The notes: a model not told the origin generated them from the sequence alone. A stretch of DNA of 64,000 nucleotides from Mesorhabditis belari (GCA_958450365.1 CAUEEP010000924.1:310001-374000); one strand, 5' to 3'. Positions 1 to 17,448 are shown, counted from the first letter of the stretch. Made by a program: numbers and translations.

Positions 1-101
1 AAAAACAATGCTAAATCTAAATGTTCTGAATACAATTTAAATCCTAATAACAATAGCGGCTTTGTAAAAGACAAAAGTTTCAAATAATTTGCAAAACATT
101 T

Positions 102-174
102 CGACCGTGACAGGATTCGAACCTGCAATCTTCGGATCCGAAGTCCGACGCCTTATCCGTTAGGCCACACGGTC
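102..174 (-). tRNA. tRNA-Arg (anticodon UCG)
   Basis: Folds as a full cloverleaf on the minus strand. The acceptor GACCGTG pairs perfectly with CACGGTC, and the D stem GCCT pairs with AGGC. The anticodon stem TCGGA pairs with TCCGA around the loop CTTCGGA, so the anticodon is TCG. The T stem carries TTCGAAT, and G is the discriminator base. There is no intron. It decodes CGA (Arg) codons. It lies antisense in an intron of the liprin-alpha gene. Unlike the other tRNA-like sequences in this window, all four stems are intact, so this one is probably functional. Confidence 0.95.
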
Positions 175-576
175 ACCTGGTTCCCGTGTGAAAATAGCCG
201 TCCAAGTAGTGCGTCTCGGCCGAATTTCATTTTATACATACAAAGAGAAATTTACATTTACATAGCTTTCCCTAGTCTACGTTTTTTTGTTTTTTTTTCT
301 GTAGCCTTAGCCAAGCCAACTTTTCATTCATCTAAGTAACTTAAGGCAAAAAAGCACATTTTTCCTAATAGTAGTGCACCCGGCCGAGCCGAGTTAATGA
401 CTATTTTACGGTTTCCAAGCTTTTGCCGAAGCTCAACCCTCTAATCCCCCACAAGATCTCATCGTCTAGCTCCATTTTCCGACCCCAAATCGATAGGTTC
501 TGATAAGCGGTTCTCGAGATTTCAACCAATTTAGGCAAAGCTTCGGGAAAATACGGTAATTGTCCTTTTTTTCTAG

Positions 577-6064
<5,488 letters not shown>

Positions 6065-6343
6065 TTAGAAATCTTTCATTCAATCGTTGCTTATTGAAAT
6101 TGTATCAAATTATTCAATTTAGCATTGTATCATTGCTCTTCGATAACTTTTTATGAGCTATCACCCCGTGATCTCCTTTATTTTCAGTCTTATGATGCAA
6201 TTTTCACCTGTTCTTGTTACCGGTGATTCATTTGGTGAAAAATCGTAAAGTGAATTGACTGTTAAGCTTAAAAATTGTCATTTTCTTTCAATTTTCTTTC
6301 TGACTTCTACAAATCTTTACTTATTTTGTCGTAGAAATCTATA

Positions 6344-6349
6344 AATAAA
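6344..6349 (+). terminator. Poly(A) signal AATAAA of liprin-alpha
   Basis: AATAAA lies 280 nt after the stop codon of the terminal liprin-alpha exon, in AT-rich sequence. This is the first clear hexamer downstream of the stop. Confidence 0.5.
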
Positions 6350-6539
6350 AGAAAAGTGAAGAATTGTGTTTGCCAGAAATCAAACTAGAGTCCATTTCTC
6401 TTTGCTAATGATTTCCTAGAAAGCATCGGTTTTAGAAAACTACAGTAAACCCTCAGCTTTATTTAATTAGCTCAATTTTGATATCATTCTATGAGAAATA
6501 AGCCTCAGTCAATGATTCGAAAAATGGGCTGATCAAATG

Positions 6540-7998
6540 TACAAGGTGTTCAGTATTTACGGCGACTTCTTTTTAGTAGATTAGTTCCCAAGTTCAATTC
6601 TAATGTTAAGTGTTATATAAAATATTGAAGCCCTTAATCTTGGCTACATTTTTCTAGTAAAAGTTTTCCGATTGAAGATATACAACTCATTTTACAAGCC
6701 CTTGAATGAGTACTAGTTGATCTAGTTGATTAGTCTGATCTACATGAGTTCTCCAATGCAATACAGATTACAGTAGTTCTCCAAGCTTACAATGGTTCCC
6801 ACAGATTACATTAGTTCTCCAAGCTTACAGTGGTTCTCCAAGCTTACAGTAGTTCTCCAAGCTTACAATGGCTCCCCAAGCTTACAGTGGTTCTCCAAGC
6901 TTACAGTAGTTCTCCAATACAATACAGTTTTTAGAAAAAACATCGGTCAAGAGGAAAATCATAATATTAACTGAAACTTTTAGTACTTTTACTAGATTGT
7001 TTTTGAATTCCAATTGAATTTGAAGTTATTAACCCTCTGAGAAAATGCTTTTCTTTCATCAACTCGATAATCTTTCTCGCAAACAGAATTATCAATCTTT
7101 CTTTGTTGATTTTTTATAATTTCTTGCTTTTTTACAGTTAATTTATTTGTTGGCTGCTTTTTTATTTAATAAATTATCTTTTTTTGAAAGTTACCAATTT
7201 TGAAACCAAAAAAATAACCACTTGAACCCAACAATTAGAAAAGAAAATCGAAAAGCTATTCGAAAGCCCTGTAGTTTTCAAAAACTAACTTTTTGAATTA
7301 GCTTTTTAAATTAGCTTTTTTTATAAAGCTATCAAAGAGTCGTCAAAAAAAAGAACGAGTGGGTGGTTGATAGAGATTTCTCTTGACACAGTTTGATAGT
7401 GACATGACAATTTGATAGTGACATGAGAAAACACATTGATTTCTGTTTGAAAATTGAAATGAAATTGATCTAAAGTATTGCTGTTGATTGCACAAAGCTT
7501 TATTATTTATTAGCTTCTCATTCTCAGATTCAAATGTTATTTTAATTGAACTTTTTTCTCTCATTCCTCTTTATTCTTTTGTGTGTGGCTTGTTCAGCAA
7601 ATGCGATGATGAAAAAGCTTTTACTAATCTTCAAAAGCTAACTAATGTAACTGTTGCAAATTTACAGGCTGTCCAGGATTTACGGCGGCTTCTTTTTGGT
7701 AGATTAGCTCTCTTAACGCTAATCTTGTTATTTAAGATCTTGAAGGCCTTAATCTTGGCTACATTTGTCCATTAAAAATTTCCCGATTGAAGATATACAA
7801 CTCATTTTACTCAGCTCTTGAATGAGTACTAGTTGATCTAGTTGATTAGTCTGATCTAGTCAAGTTACTAGTTGATTTTTGACGATTTTCTTCATAGGGG
7901 GACACTTAGGGGGACACTTAGGGGGACACCTGGGGAACAGATGGGGGGGAGCACTCGAAATGTTTACTGGTCCCCATAAATATTGAACACCCTGTGTT
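6540..7998. mobile_element. Degenerate Tc1-like element with internal minisatellite
   Basis: The left end reads CAAGGTGTTCAGTATTTACG and the right end, inverted, CAGGGTGTTCAATATTTATG. These form a TIR of about 24 bp with few mismatches. A second copy of about 200 bp of the left end begins at 7667. Between them lie 18-bp tandem copies of GTAGTTCTCCAAGCTTAC (about 6775-6915) and no transposase that I can read. No clean TA duplication is visible on the right, so the boundary is approximate. Confidence 0.5.
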
Positions 7999-8194
7999 AA
8001 GTTGGCAAGAAAGTCCTAACCCTTTTTTTTCAACGTTTTCTTTCTAAATCTCTGAAAGCCCAACACACCAGTTGATATTGGGATTTGCTTGCTCTAGTAT
8101 ACTAGGATTGACCACTGAAATAGCATCACAAAATATTGTTGTCTTTACTGTTATTTTTCTATACTTTTGGAAGCAACCCTAAATTAGATCATAT

Positions 8195-8302
8195 GCCATT
8201 CCTCCTGACATTCCATTCCTCCTGACATTCCTGCCATTCCCGCCATTCCTGACACTCCTGCCATTCCTGACATTCCTGCCATTCCTGCCATTCCTGACAT
8301 GT
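8195..8302. repeat. CCATTCCTGACATTCCTG short tandem array
   Basis: Nine-base units of the form CATTCCTGN, repeated with small variations. Between 8302 and 9225 I see no gene, only AT-rich unique sequence with a C-rich patch near 8740-8820. Confidence 0.8.
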
Positions 8303-9225
8303 CTCTATATTCTAACTCTAAAAATCTATTACGACCATTGCATGAAAAAGAAAATGACTGAGAATTATGAAGAAGAATCAATAGATCTCTATAGATCTCT
8401 ATAGTTCTATAAAGATCTATAGAAAGCAAATTGTGACGCAAAAATGAGACAATACTTTCAAAATATCAGCTCACAAGTGTGGTTATGAATCTAAAATACA
8501 AATTTACATAAAAACTCTGACTAATCGAAAAGAAATCAACTGCAAATCTTATCTCAGCAGTCAGATAGCTCGCAATCTCAGCATAGTTTGTGAGATTCAC
8601 TGAGAATTTACATAGCAAAAGTCCCATTTCCATTCACATCCGTTTACTCCCTTCATTCACACTTTTTTTTCTGCGAGAGACTAAAAGATGACATGTTTGA
8701 GAGATAATAAATAGTGTAAGAAGGGTCTAGAGGAGGGTTTTCCCCCTCCTTTGAGACTCTTGGGACCTCCTCAACTGAACACTTCCATAAAACAAGAAAA
8801 AGCGGGGCGGGGGGAACTGGTCTCAAGAACTTGGGAATTATGATGACAAACCTTCTGGGGAACGCCTTATTTCACCCATGGGAGCTCCAGAATTCGCACT
8901 TTTTCGCAATGACTCGAAACATTTGTCTCAAGCTTTCAAGTCTTTTTCTTCAAATACCTGGTGGTCTCGCTTTCACGAAAACTTTAGCAAAAAGATAGCA
9001 ACTTTTTGTGATAGAATTTTAGATTTTATCTATATTCTATATTCTATCTATCTATATTCAAAGTTTTGCCCTTTTCTTGCTTCTTCATTCTTGTTCTTTG
9101 TTGCGACAAAGAAAAAGTTGCGTACACCATAAAGCGTATGTTTCTAACAACGAGCAAACTTTGTGAGATGATATACTGGCGAGCTTTTCTCATATTTTAG
9201 CCACAGTATCGAAATTCTAATTTTG

Positions 9226-9834
9226 CGCCTTATATACGGCCGCCTTATACAAGGTCGCCTTATATACGGGCGCCTTATACAAGGTCGCCTTATACAAGGC
9301 CGCCTTATATACGGTCGCCTTATACAAGGTCGCCTTATACAAGGCCGCCTTATATACGGTCGCCTTATATACGGTCGCCTTATACAAGGTCGCCTTATAT
9401 ACGGTCGCCTTATACAAGGTCGCCTTATATACGGTCGCCTTATATACGGTCGCCTTATACAAGGCCGCCTTATATACGGTCGCCTTATACAAGGTCGCCT
9501 TATATACGGTCGCCTTATATACGGTCGCCTTATACAAGGCCGCCTTATATACGGTCGCCTTATACAAGGTCGCCTTATACAAGGTCGCCTTATATACGGT
9601 CGCCTTATACAAGGTCGCCTTATATACGGTCGCCTTATATACGGTCGCCTTATATACGGTCGCCTTATATACGGTCGCCTTATACAAGGTCGCCTTATAC
9701 AAGGTCGCCTTATACAAGGTCGCCTTATACAAGGTCGCCTTATACAAGGTCGCCTTATATACGGTCGCCTTATATACGGTCGCCTTATACAAGGTCGCCT
9801 TATATACGGTCGCCTTATAAACGGCCGGTATTTT
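9226..9834. repeat. Two-state 15-bp minisatellite, 40 units
   Basis: Forty consecutive 15-bp units in two versions only: CGCCTTATATACGGT and CGCCTTATACAAGGT. The differing bases always change together. Because 15 is divisible by three, three frames stay open across the whole array, giving artefactual proteins of about 219-271 residues. There is no evidence of translation. It lies between the 3' ends of the liprin-alpha gene and the minus-strand gene at 11159. Confidence 0.95.
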
Positions 9835-11075
9835 AAGGGTAAGTTCACTGATGACTTCGCAAAGCATTTTGTTCAATTAAGCGCTATTTTGTGCGCTTTT
9901 CTTGTACTTTTTTATACCATGACGTTCAAATCGTTGATCTTTTCAATTCCTAAAAACCAGATTTCCCATGATTTCCACCCTCACTTAAAGAAAACCGATT
10001 TCACAAACAATACACTAAGTTTTTTTTTTTTTCAATAGAATAATCGGCGAAATTTTGCGTCTTTTTCATGTCCTTTTCAATCGTTCTCCCGACAATCAGG
10101 TTAAAGTCAATTGGCCTTTCAATTGGCCTTTTCTTCACAAGTCGTTTCATCAAAGTCGTTTCACCAGCATTGTCATGAATTTCCCCGGCCATTTCCTTTT
10201 TTCTTTTCTCCACAAATGATTCTCGCTCACAAATGCTCAACAATCCCTCAAAAACCCTCAATTTTCGGGCGAAAAGACCCATCTTTTGAGCTATTGACGA
10301 CAAATTTCGCCCTTCCAACCCTAGAGAGTCAAAAAGATTCCCCATAAGCACAAAAAACATCAAAAATTTTATTGGGGTCGTTTGAAAATGATGAATTTAA
10401 GGTTTTAGCATAAGGTTTTCATATAGAGACTAATTCTTATAGAGCTTTTCTAATGGCTAATAAAAAAAAATCACAAATTTAAGGCGCACAAATTGAAAAA
10501 AAATTGGGGATGAGGCTGAATTTCACTTTGAGTTTCATTTCATTTTCATTTTCATTTTCAATTTCACTTTAAGCTCATCTCCTTGTTGGTTTTATTAGGC
10601 TATTTGACTATTTGGCTATTGCAAATCGGCGCGAAATGCGTTTTCTGATGAACTTTGATGAAAGATATGTTTTCTGACATGGAAAAATGTGTTTTCTGAC
10701 ACTTTCTGCGTTGATTTCAAATTGATCTGACAGATTTTTTTCAAAAAATCGTGTTTTAGTGAAAACAGAGAAACACAGGCTCTCTCTCTCTCTCTCTTTT
10801 GAAGCCTATAACTCAATGATATTACAAAATGGAGAAATTTGAGGGAATAGTTCCGCTTTATTAGCTCTTTATCTTCATTTTGACACCAAAAGTGAGCAAT
10901 ATTCCCTCAATATTCCCAGCAATATTACAGTGCCGGACAAAAGTTTAAGAACATGACCTCAAGTTACCCAAAAAGCTCAATATCTTTTAGCAGGTGAATC
11001 ATTTCATTTAGATGCTTAAGCTGTCTATCAGCTTGGCTTATTTTAAATCGGAGAATCCCACCAAGCTGGCAATCG
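9835..11075. other. Gene-poor interval with one undecided minus-strand open frame
   Basis: Holds a 120-codon minus-strand open frame (10363-10001), rich in charged residues and with internal ATG codons. No consistent splice pattern, homology or neighbouring exon supports it, so I leave it uncalled. A (TC)n tract lies near 10780-10800. At 10928-10967 CAGTGCCGGACAAAAGTTTA, preceded by TA, is a solitary Tc1-type terminal repeat. Confidence 0.4.
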
Positions 11076-11081
11076 TTTATT
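11076..11081 (-). terminator. Poly(A) signal AATAAA for the minus-strand gene at 11159
   Basis: AATAAA on the minus strand lies about 78 nt after the TAA at 11159-11161. This is a normal spacing for a short nematode 3' UTR and supports the gene end proposed there. Confidence 0.5.
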
Positions 11082-11158
11082 CCCCATTTGGATTACAAAT
11101 TTGCATTTTCATCTTTCGGTTCTTTGACCAAGTGCTTAGACAATCTTCGAATTTTCGA

Positions 11159-11585
11159 TTAAACGCGTGAATTTTTAAATTCACTAAGTGGATAGAAAGA
11201 GATTTTGGGTCTGTTGGAAAGAGTTTTCCCTCAATTCCACCTCTTACATGTTTTCCATTTCAAAGCCACTTTCAAAGTGGAAATTCCTGTTGAGAAATGT
11301 GGCCAAAAGTCTGGGCCTAAGGCCAAAGCTCTCCTTTTTGCTCCTTTTTCGGTCTAATATTAGATCCGCCTTCAATTCTCCGTCACACCAATTTCCCATT
11401 GTTTCGAAAATTGCTTCAATTATTCTCATCTGTGCCTCTTTTTCTTTTGTTTCGTCCAATTTCCGTGTCAACTTTGCCACTTCTATTTTCAATATGTTTC
11501 GGGAAAATGAGTGCACAATTGATTTGTCCGCAACAGAAACTCCTGCTTTCTTGAGAGAACAGAAAGCATATTTCTCTGTGCCACA
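11159..11585 (-). CDS. Unidentified protein, last two exons
   Basis: The exon 11585-11248 follows acceptor AAAGCTAG and ends at the strong donor GTAAGA. A 64-bp intron leads to the final exon 11183-11159, which ends IEFKNSRV and TAA. Phases match. The visible 121 residues begin CGTEKYAFCSLKKAGVSVAD, then a charged helix (NILKIEVAKLTRKLDETKEK) predicted to be coiled, then ETMGNWCDGELKADL and a basic stretch. I recognise no family. Upstream exons should lie to the right, among the repeats after 11600, but I could not find them. The nematode-size intron and the poly(A) signal are the main evidence that it is real. Confidence 0.5.
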
Positions 11586-11756
11586 CTAGCTTTATGTTAT
11601 TTAAATTAGTTCTAGAAAGGTCTTTAGATTAAAATAAAGCTGAATCAAATATCGAAAGGTACAGGGAATTACAAGTACAAAAACTTGTACTGTACAAAAC
11701 TTACAAGTAGTAACAGATCAAAAATCTGAATCCTGTGAAATGTTGTGTGCACTGCA

Positions 11757-12215
11757 GTTAAGAAATTCAGTCTAGCATAGCTAGGTTATTCGGTCTAGAA
11801 TAGCTAGGTTACGGTATTTAGTCTAGATTAGGTTATTCAATCTAGATTAACAGGATTACGGTATTTAGTCTTGATTGGGTAATCACTCTAGATTAGCTGG
11901 ATTACGACATTTAGTCTAGATTTAGGTACTCAGTCTGGATTAACAGGATTACCGTATTTAGTCTAGATTAAGGTATTCAGCCTAGAATAAGGTATTCAGT
12001 CTACATTAGCTGGATTACGGTATTTAGTCTAGATTAGCTTATTCAGTCTAGATAGAGTATTCAGTCAAGATTAGAGTATTCAGTTTAGATTGTCTGGATT
12101 ACGGTATTCAATCTAGAATAGGATATTCCGTCTAGAATAGCTAGGTTACGGTATTTAGTCTGGATTAAGGTATTCAGTCTAGATAGAGTATTCAGCCTAG
12201 ATTATCTAGAAAAAT
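11757..12215. repeat. Degenerate TCTAGATTA-type tandem repeat
   Basis: Units of about 17-28 bp built on TATTCAGTCTAGATTAG and GGATTACGGTATTTAGTCTA, much diverged from each other. No coding sequence. Confidence 0.8.
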
Positions 12216-12261
12216 CTAGAAAAAATGAAAAACTTCTGAGCGCTCACAAAAGAGGAATAAG

Positions 12262-12490
12262 CGCCCGAAGATTTGAGGGTAACATGTGGGCACTTGAGGG
12301 TAACATTTGGGCACTTGAGGGTAACATGTGGGCACTGAATCTGTCTTCATTTTGGGTGTACAAATCTGGCATTGCTGGCAGGAATTGCTGGCGTTCAAAT
12401 CTGGCATTGCTGGCAAGCATTGCTGGCGTTCAAATCTGGCATTGCTGGCAAGCATTGCTGGCGTTCAAATCTGGCATTGCTGCCAAAAAG
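12262..12490. repeat. Two adjacent minisatellites, 21 bp and 34 bp
   Basis: At 12268-12336 there are three copies of GGGTAACATGTGGGCACTTGA. At 12356-12486 four copies of a 34-bp unit begin CAAATCTGGCATTGCTGGCA. They are directly next to the preceding TCTAGATTA repeat, so three unrelated arrays follow one another. Confidence 0.85.
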
Positions 12491-12585
12491 TTTCCCCAAC
12501 AAAGTCTACTTTTCTTCATGCTCCAATTAATTGCGCCATCTGCTTGATCAGCTTGATTAGGTAATCAAGCTGATCAACTAAACTA

Positions 12586-13150
12586 TTAGGTGTGTGAAAA
12601 AGTAATCCACGTTTTTAACGCTTAAATATAAAAGACCATAAGTTTCGTTAAAATAATTTTTATTCAACGAAGTAATCACAATTCGAAATAAGAACCTTTT
12701 GCCAACGTTCTACAAGTAAAGACATTCCACGATAATAAAAAATCTTGGTCCTTAGAGGCGAAGAAAAGATCAACCTCGGTTTTGACATCTTCTTCGGAAT
12801 TGAACCGTTTATTGGCCAAAAAGTTAGACAGAGACAAAAATAAATAATAATCAGATGGAGAAAGGTCTGGACTATAAGGTGGATGTGGTAAAACCTCCCA
12901 TCCAACACTCTGGATTTTTTGTCGAGTCTGTAAAGAGACATGTGGTCGCGCGTTATCGTTCATGCGGTATCCATTTGTCCAACTTTTTGATAAAATTCAT
13001 GGCATTCAAGCGTTTCCTTACGGTTGACCCATCACAATTTAATGTAAAGCCTATTTCTGAAGAGGTTGAACGAGGGTTTTCGAGAAGACAGCGTCTTATT
13101 TGGTCATCAGATAAAAATAAAAAATGTGGATGACTTTTTCACAAACCTAA
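12586..13150 (-). mobile_element. Internally deleted mariner element
   Basis: TIRs TTAGGTGTGTGAAAAAGTAA and, inverted, TTAGGTTTGTGAAAAAGTCA are flanked by TA on both sides. The length is about 565 bp against about 1.3 kb for a full mariner, so most of the transposase is missing. Confidence 0.92.
12676..12963 (-). pseudogene. Mariner transposase fragment (DD34D C-terminal part)
   Basis: The minus frame begins NDNARPHVSLQTRQ, then GWEVLPHPPYSPDLSPSDYY and FNSEEDVKTEVDLFFASKDQ. The two visible catalytic aspartates (in NDNARP and SPSDYY) are separated by 34 residues, the mariner DD34D spacing. The frame then breaks: the usual ERWQKV end (here VERWQKVLISNCDYF) continues in another frame at 12660-12740. 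The N-terminal DNA-binding half is absent. It cannot encode a working enzyme. Confidence 0.92.
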
Positions 13151-13494
13151 TATTATAATCATTCGATAGCCCTGAATCTCCTCTTGAAAGCTAGTACAAA
13201 TTTACCGAGAACTTTCCGCGAAATGAGATAACAAAAGTCCTTCAAAACTTGAGCGACAAAATATCAGGATTAGTACGTCATTAGTACAAAAAGAGTCGAT
13301 AAGACCGGTGGATCGTATCGTCGTGAATGTGCTTGAGTCCAGCTTTCCAGGATCGATTCCAGGATCAAATCCTTGAGCGTTTGAATAGTACTAAAAATTG
13401 CTAGACAGTCAAAAAGCTTTACCAAATTTTAATAACATTTCCATATTGCATTTGAGTTCATAAATTGAGGCAAAAGTTTGAAATTTGCATTTGA

Positions 13495-13855
13495 AATCTG
13501 AAAACCAATTTGAATACCAATTTAAAAACGAATTTAAAAACGAATTTAAAAACGAATTTGAAAACAATTTGATAACAATTTAAAAACCAAATTTGCATTT
13601 GAAAAACCGGTTTTTCATCACATCAACTGCCGGTTTTTCAAATTCAAATTGCAAACTTTTACCTGAAATACAATTTGAAAATGCGAATTCCAACAATTTT
13701 ACGGTTAGTTCTTTCGCTTTTTTTGACAACTTTCCGGATCTAAATTGTTTGTAAACTGTAACTTATGTGCCTCTAACTTACCAGTTACTATGTACTTCCT
13801 AGTTACTATGTACTTCCTAGTTACTATGTACTTCCTAGTTACTATGTACTTACCA
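13495..13855. repeat. AATTTAAAAACG array and 17-bp TTACTATGTACTTCCTA array
   Basis: At 13500-13590, 12-13-bp units of GAATTTAAAAAC. At 13774-13852, four copies of CTAGTTACTATGTACTT. Both are short and local. No gene is seen from 13151 to 14390. Confidence 0.75.
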
Positions 13856-14275
13856 GCTATCCTAAAGAAATCCAAAAGTCTTGTCTACATAGCTATCGAA
13901 TTCAATTTCCCAAAGCCATTTAAACTAGACTAGACTTGAAGAGATCAACTTTGCAACAAATGATCCACTTTCTAAGCTGTCTTTCTTTGGAAAGTGAATG
14001 AGCATTCCGAAAAAGGATGGACCTATTGGTTGAAGGCATTTGAGTGTGACATCTTCCCCGTTCAGTCATTCTTCGCCGCTCGCCACCTCATATTTTTCTC
14101 ATCACTCACTCCACTGAGAATTTGCACAAAAAGCCCAAAACTCATCGGAGTTGAGGTCATCCATCCAAAAGAGTTTACTTGTTTTTTTTTTGGGATTTTA
14201 AAGCAAATAGAATAGTGTTATGAAATATTTGAGTTCCTTGTTCAATCGAAGGATTTTACGTTCTTAATTGAAATC

Positions 14276-14775
14276 CTAAGCGTTGCGTTGAAAAACAATT
14301 TCCCTTACACAAACGCGCATCAATTTTTTGCCCATTTTGCCGCCCATTTTGTCGTTCTTTCCTAATTGCAATCAAATTTTCTTAAAAGAGCCAAAAAGCG
14401 TTTCAGCAGAGGCTCGAACCAGGATCCTTCCGGCTCGATGCCAGCGATTTACCTCTAGACCAGCTTTCAGCATCCGATCTGGGGAATTCGGGTGAAATAT
14501 TGTCGGATCTCGAGTCTTAAACTTTGATGCTAGATCTCTTGCGATACAGAGCTCCATTAAAAAAACTAAAAGCGGATTCAGAATCCCCATTCAAAGCTCT
14601 ATCAATTCAAAGTCCTTCCGTTCCATTCGTCCCTTCTTTTCCTTCTGTTTATGTACAGTGTTCTAGCAATACACTAGATGCGCATCAAAAACCCGAAAAA
14701 ATCAAAACCTGGTGCCTTTCCCTAGCAGACGTTGCGTTTAAATAACAATTTCCTCTACACAAACGCGCATCATCT
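14276..14775. repeat. Direct repeats flanking a tRNA-like sequence
   Basis: GCGTTGCGTTGAAAAACAAT...ACACAAACGCGCATCA at 14280-14320 recurs at about 14729-14773. The two 45-bp copies bracket 450 bp that contains the tRNA-like sequence at 14402. This may be an insertion unit with terminal direct repeats, or a local duplication. Confidence 0.55.
14402..14471 (-). pseudogene. tRNA-like sequence (A and B boxes kept)
   Basis: The minus strand carries an A-box-like TGGTCTAGAGG and a B box GGTTCGAGCC at tRNA spacing, with an Arg(TCG)-like anticodon loop CATCGAG. The acceptor and T stems do not pair. It is followed by CGCTTTTTGGCTCTTTT, the T-rich tail shared with other tRNA-like units here. Probably SINE-like rather than a tRNA gene. 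Confidence 0.6.
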
Positions 14776-14934
14776 TACGAAGTCCCTTATTTAGCATCAC
14801 TTTAGTGCGCCAGACTTTTTTGTTTCTGTAACACTAAAATATTAAAGTGTAATCTAAATTGTAGAGTAAAACCCTTTGAAAATCGATTCGTATTTTAAAA
14901 TCTTGCGCTTGCTGTGGCAGTGATCATACCTCAC

Positions 14935-15432
14935 CCTTCCGTTTCTTCCGTCCCTTCCATCTGTTCCTGCCGTTTCATCCGTTCCATCTGTTCCTTCCGT
15001 TCCATCAGTTCCATCCGTTCCTTCCGTTCCATCAGTTTCATCCGTCCCTTCCGTTCCATCCGTTCCATCCGTTCCTTCCGCTCCATCCGTCGCATCCGTT
15101 CCTTCTGTTCCATCCGTTCCATCCGTTCCATCAGTTCCTTCCGTTCCTTCCGTTCCATCCGTTCCATCCGTTCCATCCGTTCCTTCCGTTACTTCCGTTC
15201 CTTCCGCTCCATCCGTCGCATCCGTTCCTTCTGTTCCATCCGTTCCATCCGTTCCATCAGTTCCTTCCGTTCCTTCCGTTCCATCAGTTTCATCCGTCCC
15301 TTCCGTTCCTTCCGTTCCTTCCGTTCCATCCGTTCCATCCGTTCCATCCGTTCCATCCGTTCCTTCCGTTACTTCCGTTCCTTCCGTTCCATCCCTTCCA
15401 TCCGTCCCTTCCGTTACTTCCGTTCCTTCTGT
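14935..15432. repeat. TTCCATCCG / TTCCTTCCG compound array, about 500 bp
   Basis: Dense alternation of CCGTTCCAT and CCGTTCCTT units. It reads as Ser/Ile/Arg/Phe repeats on the plus strand and Met/Glu/Arg repeats on the minus strand. Both readings are artefacts of the repeat. Confidence 0.9.
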
Positions 15433-16371
15433 TTATGTAAAAGTACAGTTCTATTGTACTTTGACTAAAAGTACTCTCACGATCAGAGCATTAGATTCTT
15501 GCGTTTGCGAAAAGTGAAAACAAGTGATACATCAAGTAATTTTCAGGATGATTTCCGTATTTTGTTCAGTGATCCATTCCCATTTTTGTTCGCTTTTTAA
15601 TAGTTCCAATCGCCGATATTCGATTTGATCTAAGAAAACCTAAAGTATCAAAACAAAAAGCAAAAAAGATTAAGCAAAGTCTTCGCAGAGATCGATGAGA
15701 GCCAAAGAAAGATTCGTTTCTGTTTTTTTTATTTTGTTTTTTTCCTTTTTAAATCTGTAACCATTTGCTTTTTATTTCAGATAGTTTTCCCCGAACTGTT
15801 TCCTTTCAAGGAGGCCAATTCTCCTTATTTCCACCCTCATTTCTTTACTCTTTTCCCTCACGCGAACACCACTCTTCAAATTTGACCCATCGAGGGCCAA
15901 TTATCAACCAATTTCATTCTCGTCTTTTCTAAATTGTGAACATTTTCACTTCTTTAAAACTTCTTCTTTAAAGCAAGAGTAAAATAAAATTGCTAACTAA
16001 AAAAAATCTATTGATTTTTTGACATCCGAGCTTTGTTTTTTCCAGTGAAAACAGCGATTCTAAACGAATTTTTGAGCCACCATTGGTTCATATTGGTTTT
16101 TAGAAAATTTACACTTTGAGAAAGCTTTCTTAGACTTGAATTCATAGAAATTGTTTCTTTTTTCTCTTTTTTCATAGAAATTGTCAGTTGATTTGCTATT
16201 TGAATACTCTTTTTTTATCGAAATTATCGTAGAAGTGCTTGCTAGTTGCTTTGTAATTGTGAAATAATTACCTATTTGCTTGCTTTATTGTTTGCTTGTC
16301 CAATTTCTTAAGGCCAAATTTTGTTGGCACGTTATTCATGCAGATAAAGCAATGCAACTAGTAAGCAATGT

Positions 16372-17448
16372 TACTCTAAAAACTAGGAATGCTTTTAAAC
16401 TTAAAGACGGCTTTTGGCTCGTGATCTAGCACATTGCACTTGACACTTTTTAAAGCAAACTTTGTAGCAAAAACCCAACTTTGTTATACCTAGAAGAACC
16501 ATTGCGCAGATTAAGCCGGTTTTTATGATAAAATTTCACTTACTAGGGATGCTTTTAAACTTAAAGACGGCTTTTGGCTCGTGATCTTGGCGAACGTCCA
16601 CTTTTAGGAAGCTCTTCGACTCTATTTTGTTGCAAAATCCGGTATACCGTCATTCGATGCATTTTCAGCAGTTGGGCAATATCCGAAGTTGATCGTCCTT
16701 GTGCTCCAAGCTGAAGAATAGCGGCACGGTTGGGAGAAGCCTTTCACCGTTATGTCCCACTTAAAAATTTGCTTAAAAACTGCTAGATAATATAAAAAAA
16801 GCATTCAAATTAAGAAATCCTTTGGCAAGAAATAAAAATCAATCAGTTTCTTAAATCAATGTTACAACCTTGTAACCATACTTATGCCGCACCCTGTAGC
16901 ACGTTTTGTGCAGTTTTTGCGTTGAATCCAATGATGTAAATCGTTTGGGGATGAGGGTTTTTAAGTTTCGAGAGATTTAACTTCAAAGTTTACGCTAAAA
17001 TCTCGATCACACGAATTTCGACCAAGCAGCGTCATACGGACTTCATATGGACTTCATATGGACGTCATATTGACGTCGTATGGACAGAAAACTCGAGAAA
17101 TAAACTCGTGGCCTAGTGGATAGTGAGCTAGGCTCATAAATCCTTGTCTTTTTGTGTTTTTGTTAGGTTTGGATCGGCCATTGGCTTGACTTTCATCGCG
17201 TGGTCGAGATTTCAGTGCAAAGTTTGAAGCTAAATATCTCGAAACTTTAGAAACCTCATTCCTAAACGACCTACACCATCGGATTCAGCGCAAAAAATTG
17301 AACAAAATGTGCTAGGTCTTCAAAAGTCGCTTTTAAGTTCAGAAGTATCCCTAGTAAGTGAAATTTTATCATAAAAACCGGCTTAATCTGTGCAATGGTT
17401 TTTCTAGGTATAACAAAGTTGGGTTTTTGCTTTAAAAAGTGTCACAAA
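16372..17448. mobile_element. Nested Tc1-like and foldback insertions
   Basis: The segment CTTTTAAACTTAAAGACGGC occurs at 16391 and 16551. A stretch including AAACCGGCTTAATCTG occurs inverted at 16510 and 17385. Inside lies a foldback at 16893-17315 with arms of about 85 bp starting CCTGTAGCACGTTTTGTGCA. This is several insertions stacked in one another. Boundaries of the outer element are approximate. Confidence 0.6.
16622..16765 (-). pseudogene. Tc1-type transposase N-terminal HTH fragment
   Basis: A minus frame reads RAAILQLGAQGRSTSDIAQL, then LKMHRMTVYRILQQ. This is the paired-like helix-turn-helix that binds transposon ends in Tc1-family transposases. It breaks on both sides and no catalytic domain follows. 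Confidence 0.65.

Noticed and set aside
9144..10038. Open frames of 219-271 codons of IRRPY, YKATV and GRLIY type
   Set aside because: They are three readings of one 15-bp tandem repeat. All frames stay open because the period is a multiple of three; there is no start context and no non-repeat domain.
14914..15468. Ser/Ile/Arg/Phe-rich 184-codon frame
   Set aside because: A reading of the TTCCATCCG array; the opposite strand is equally open.
15781..15945. Plus-strand exon after the strong acceptor TTTTTATTTCAG
   Set aside because: Two frames and the antisense frame are all open for 35-55 codons. No upstream exon could be joined, and the frame cannot be chosen.
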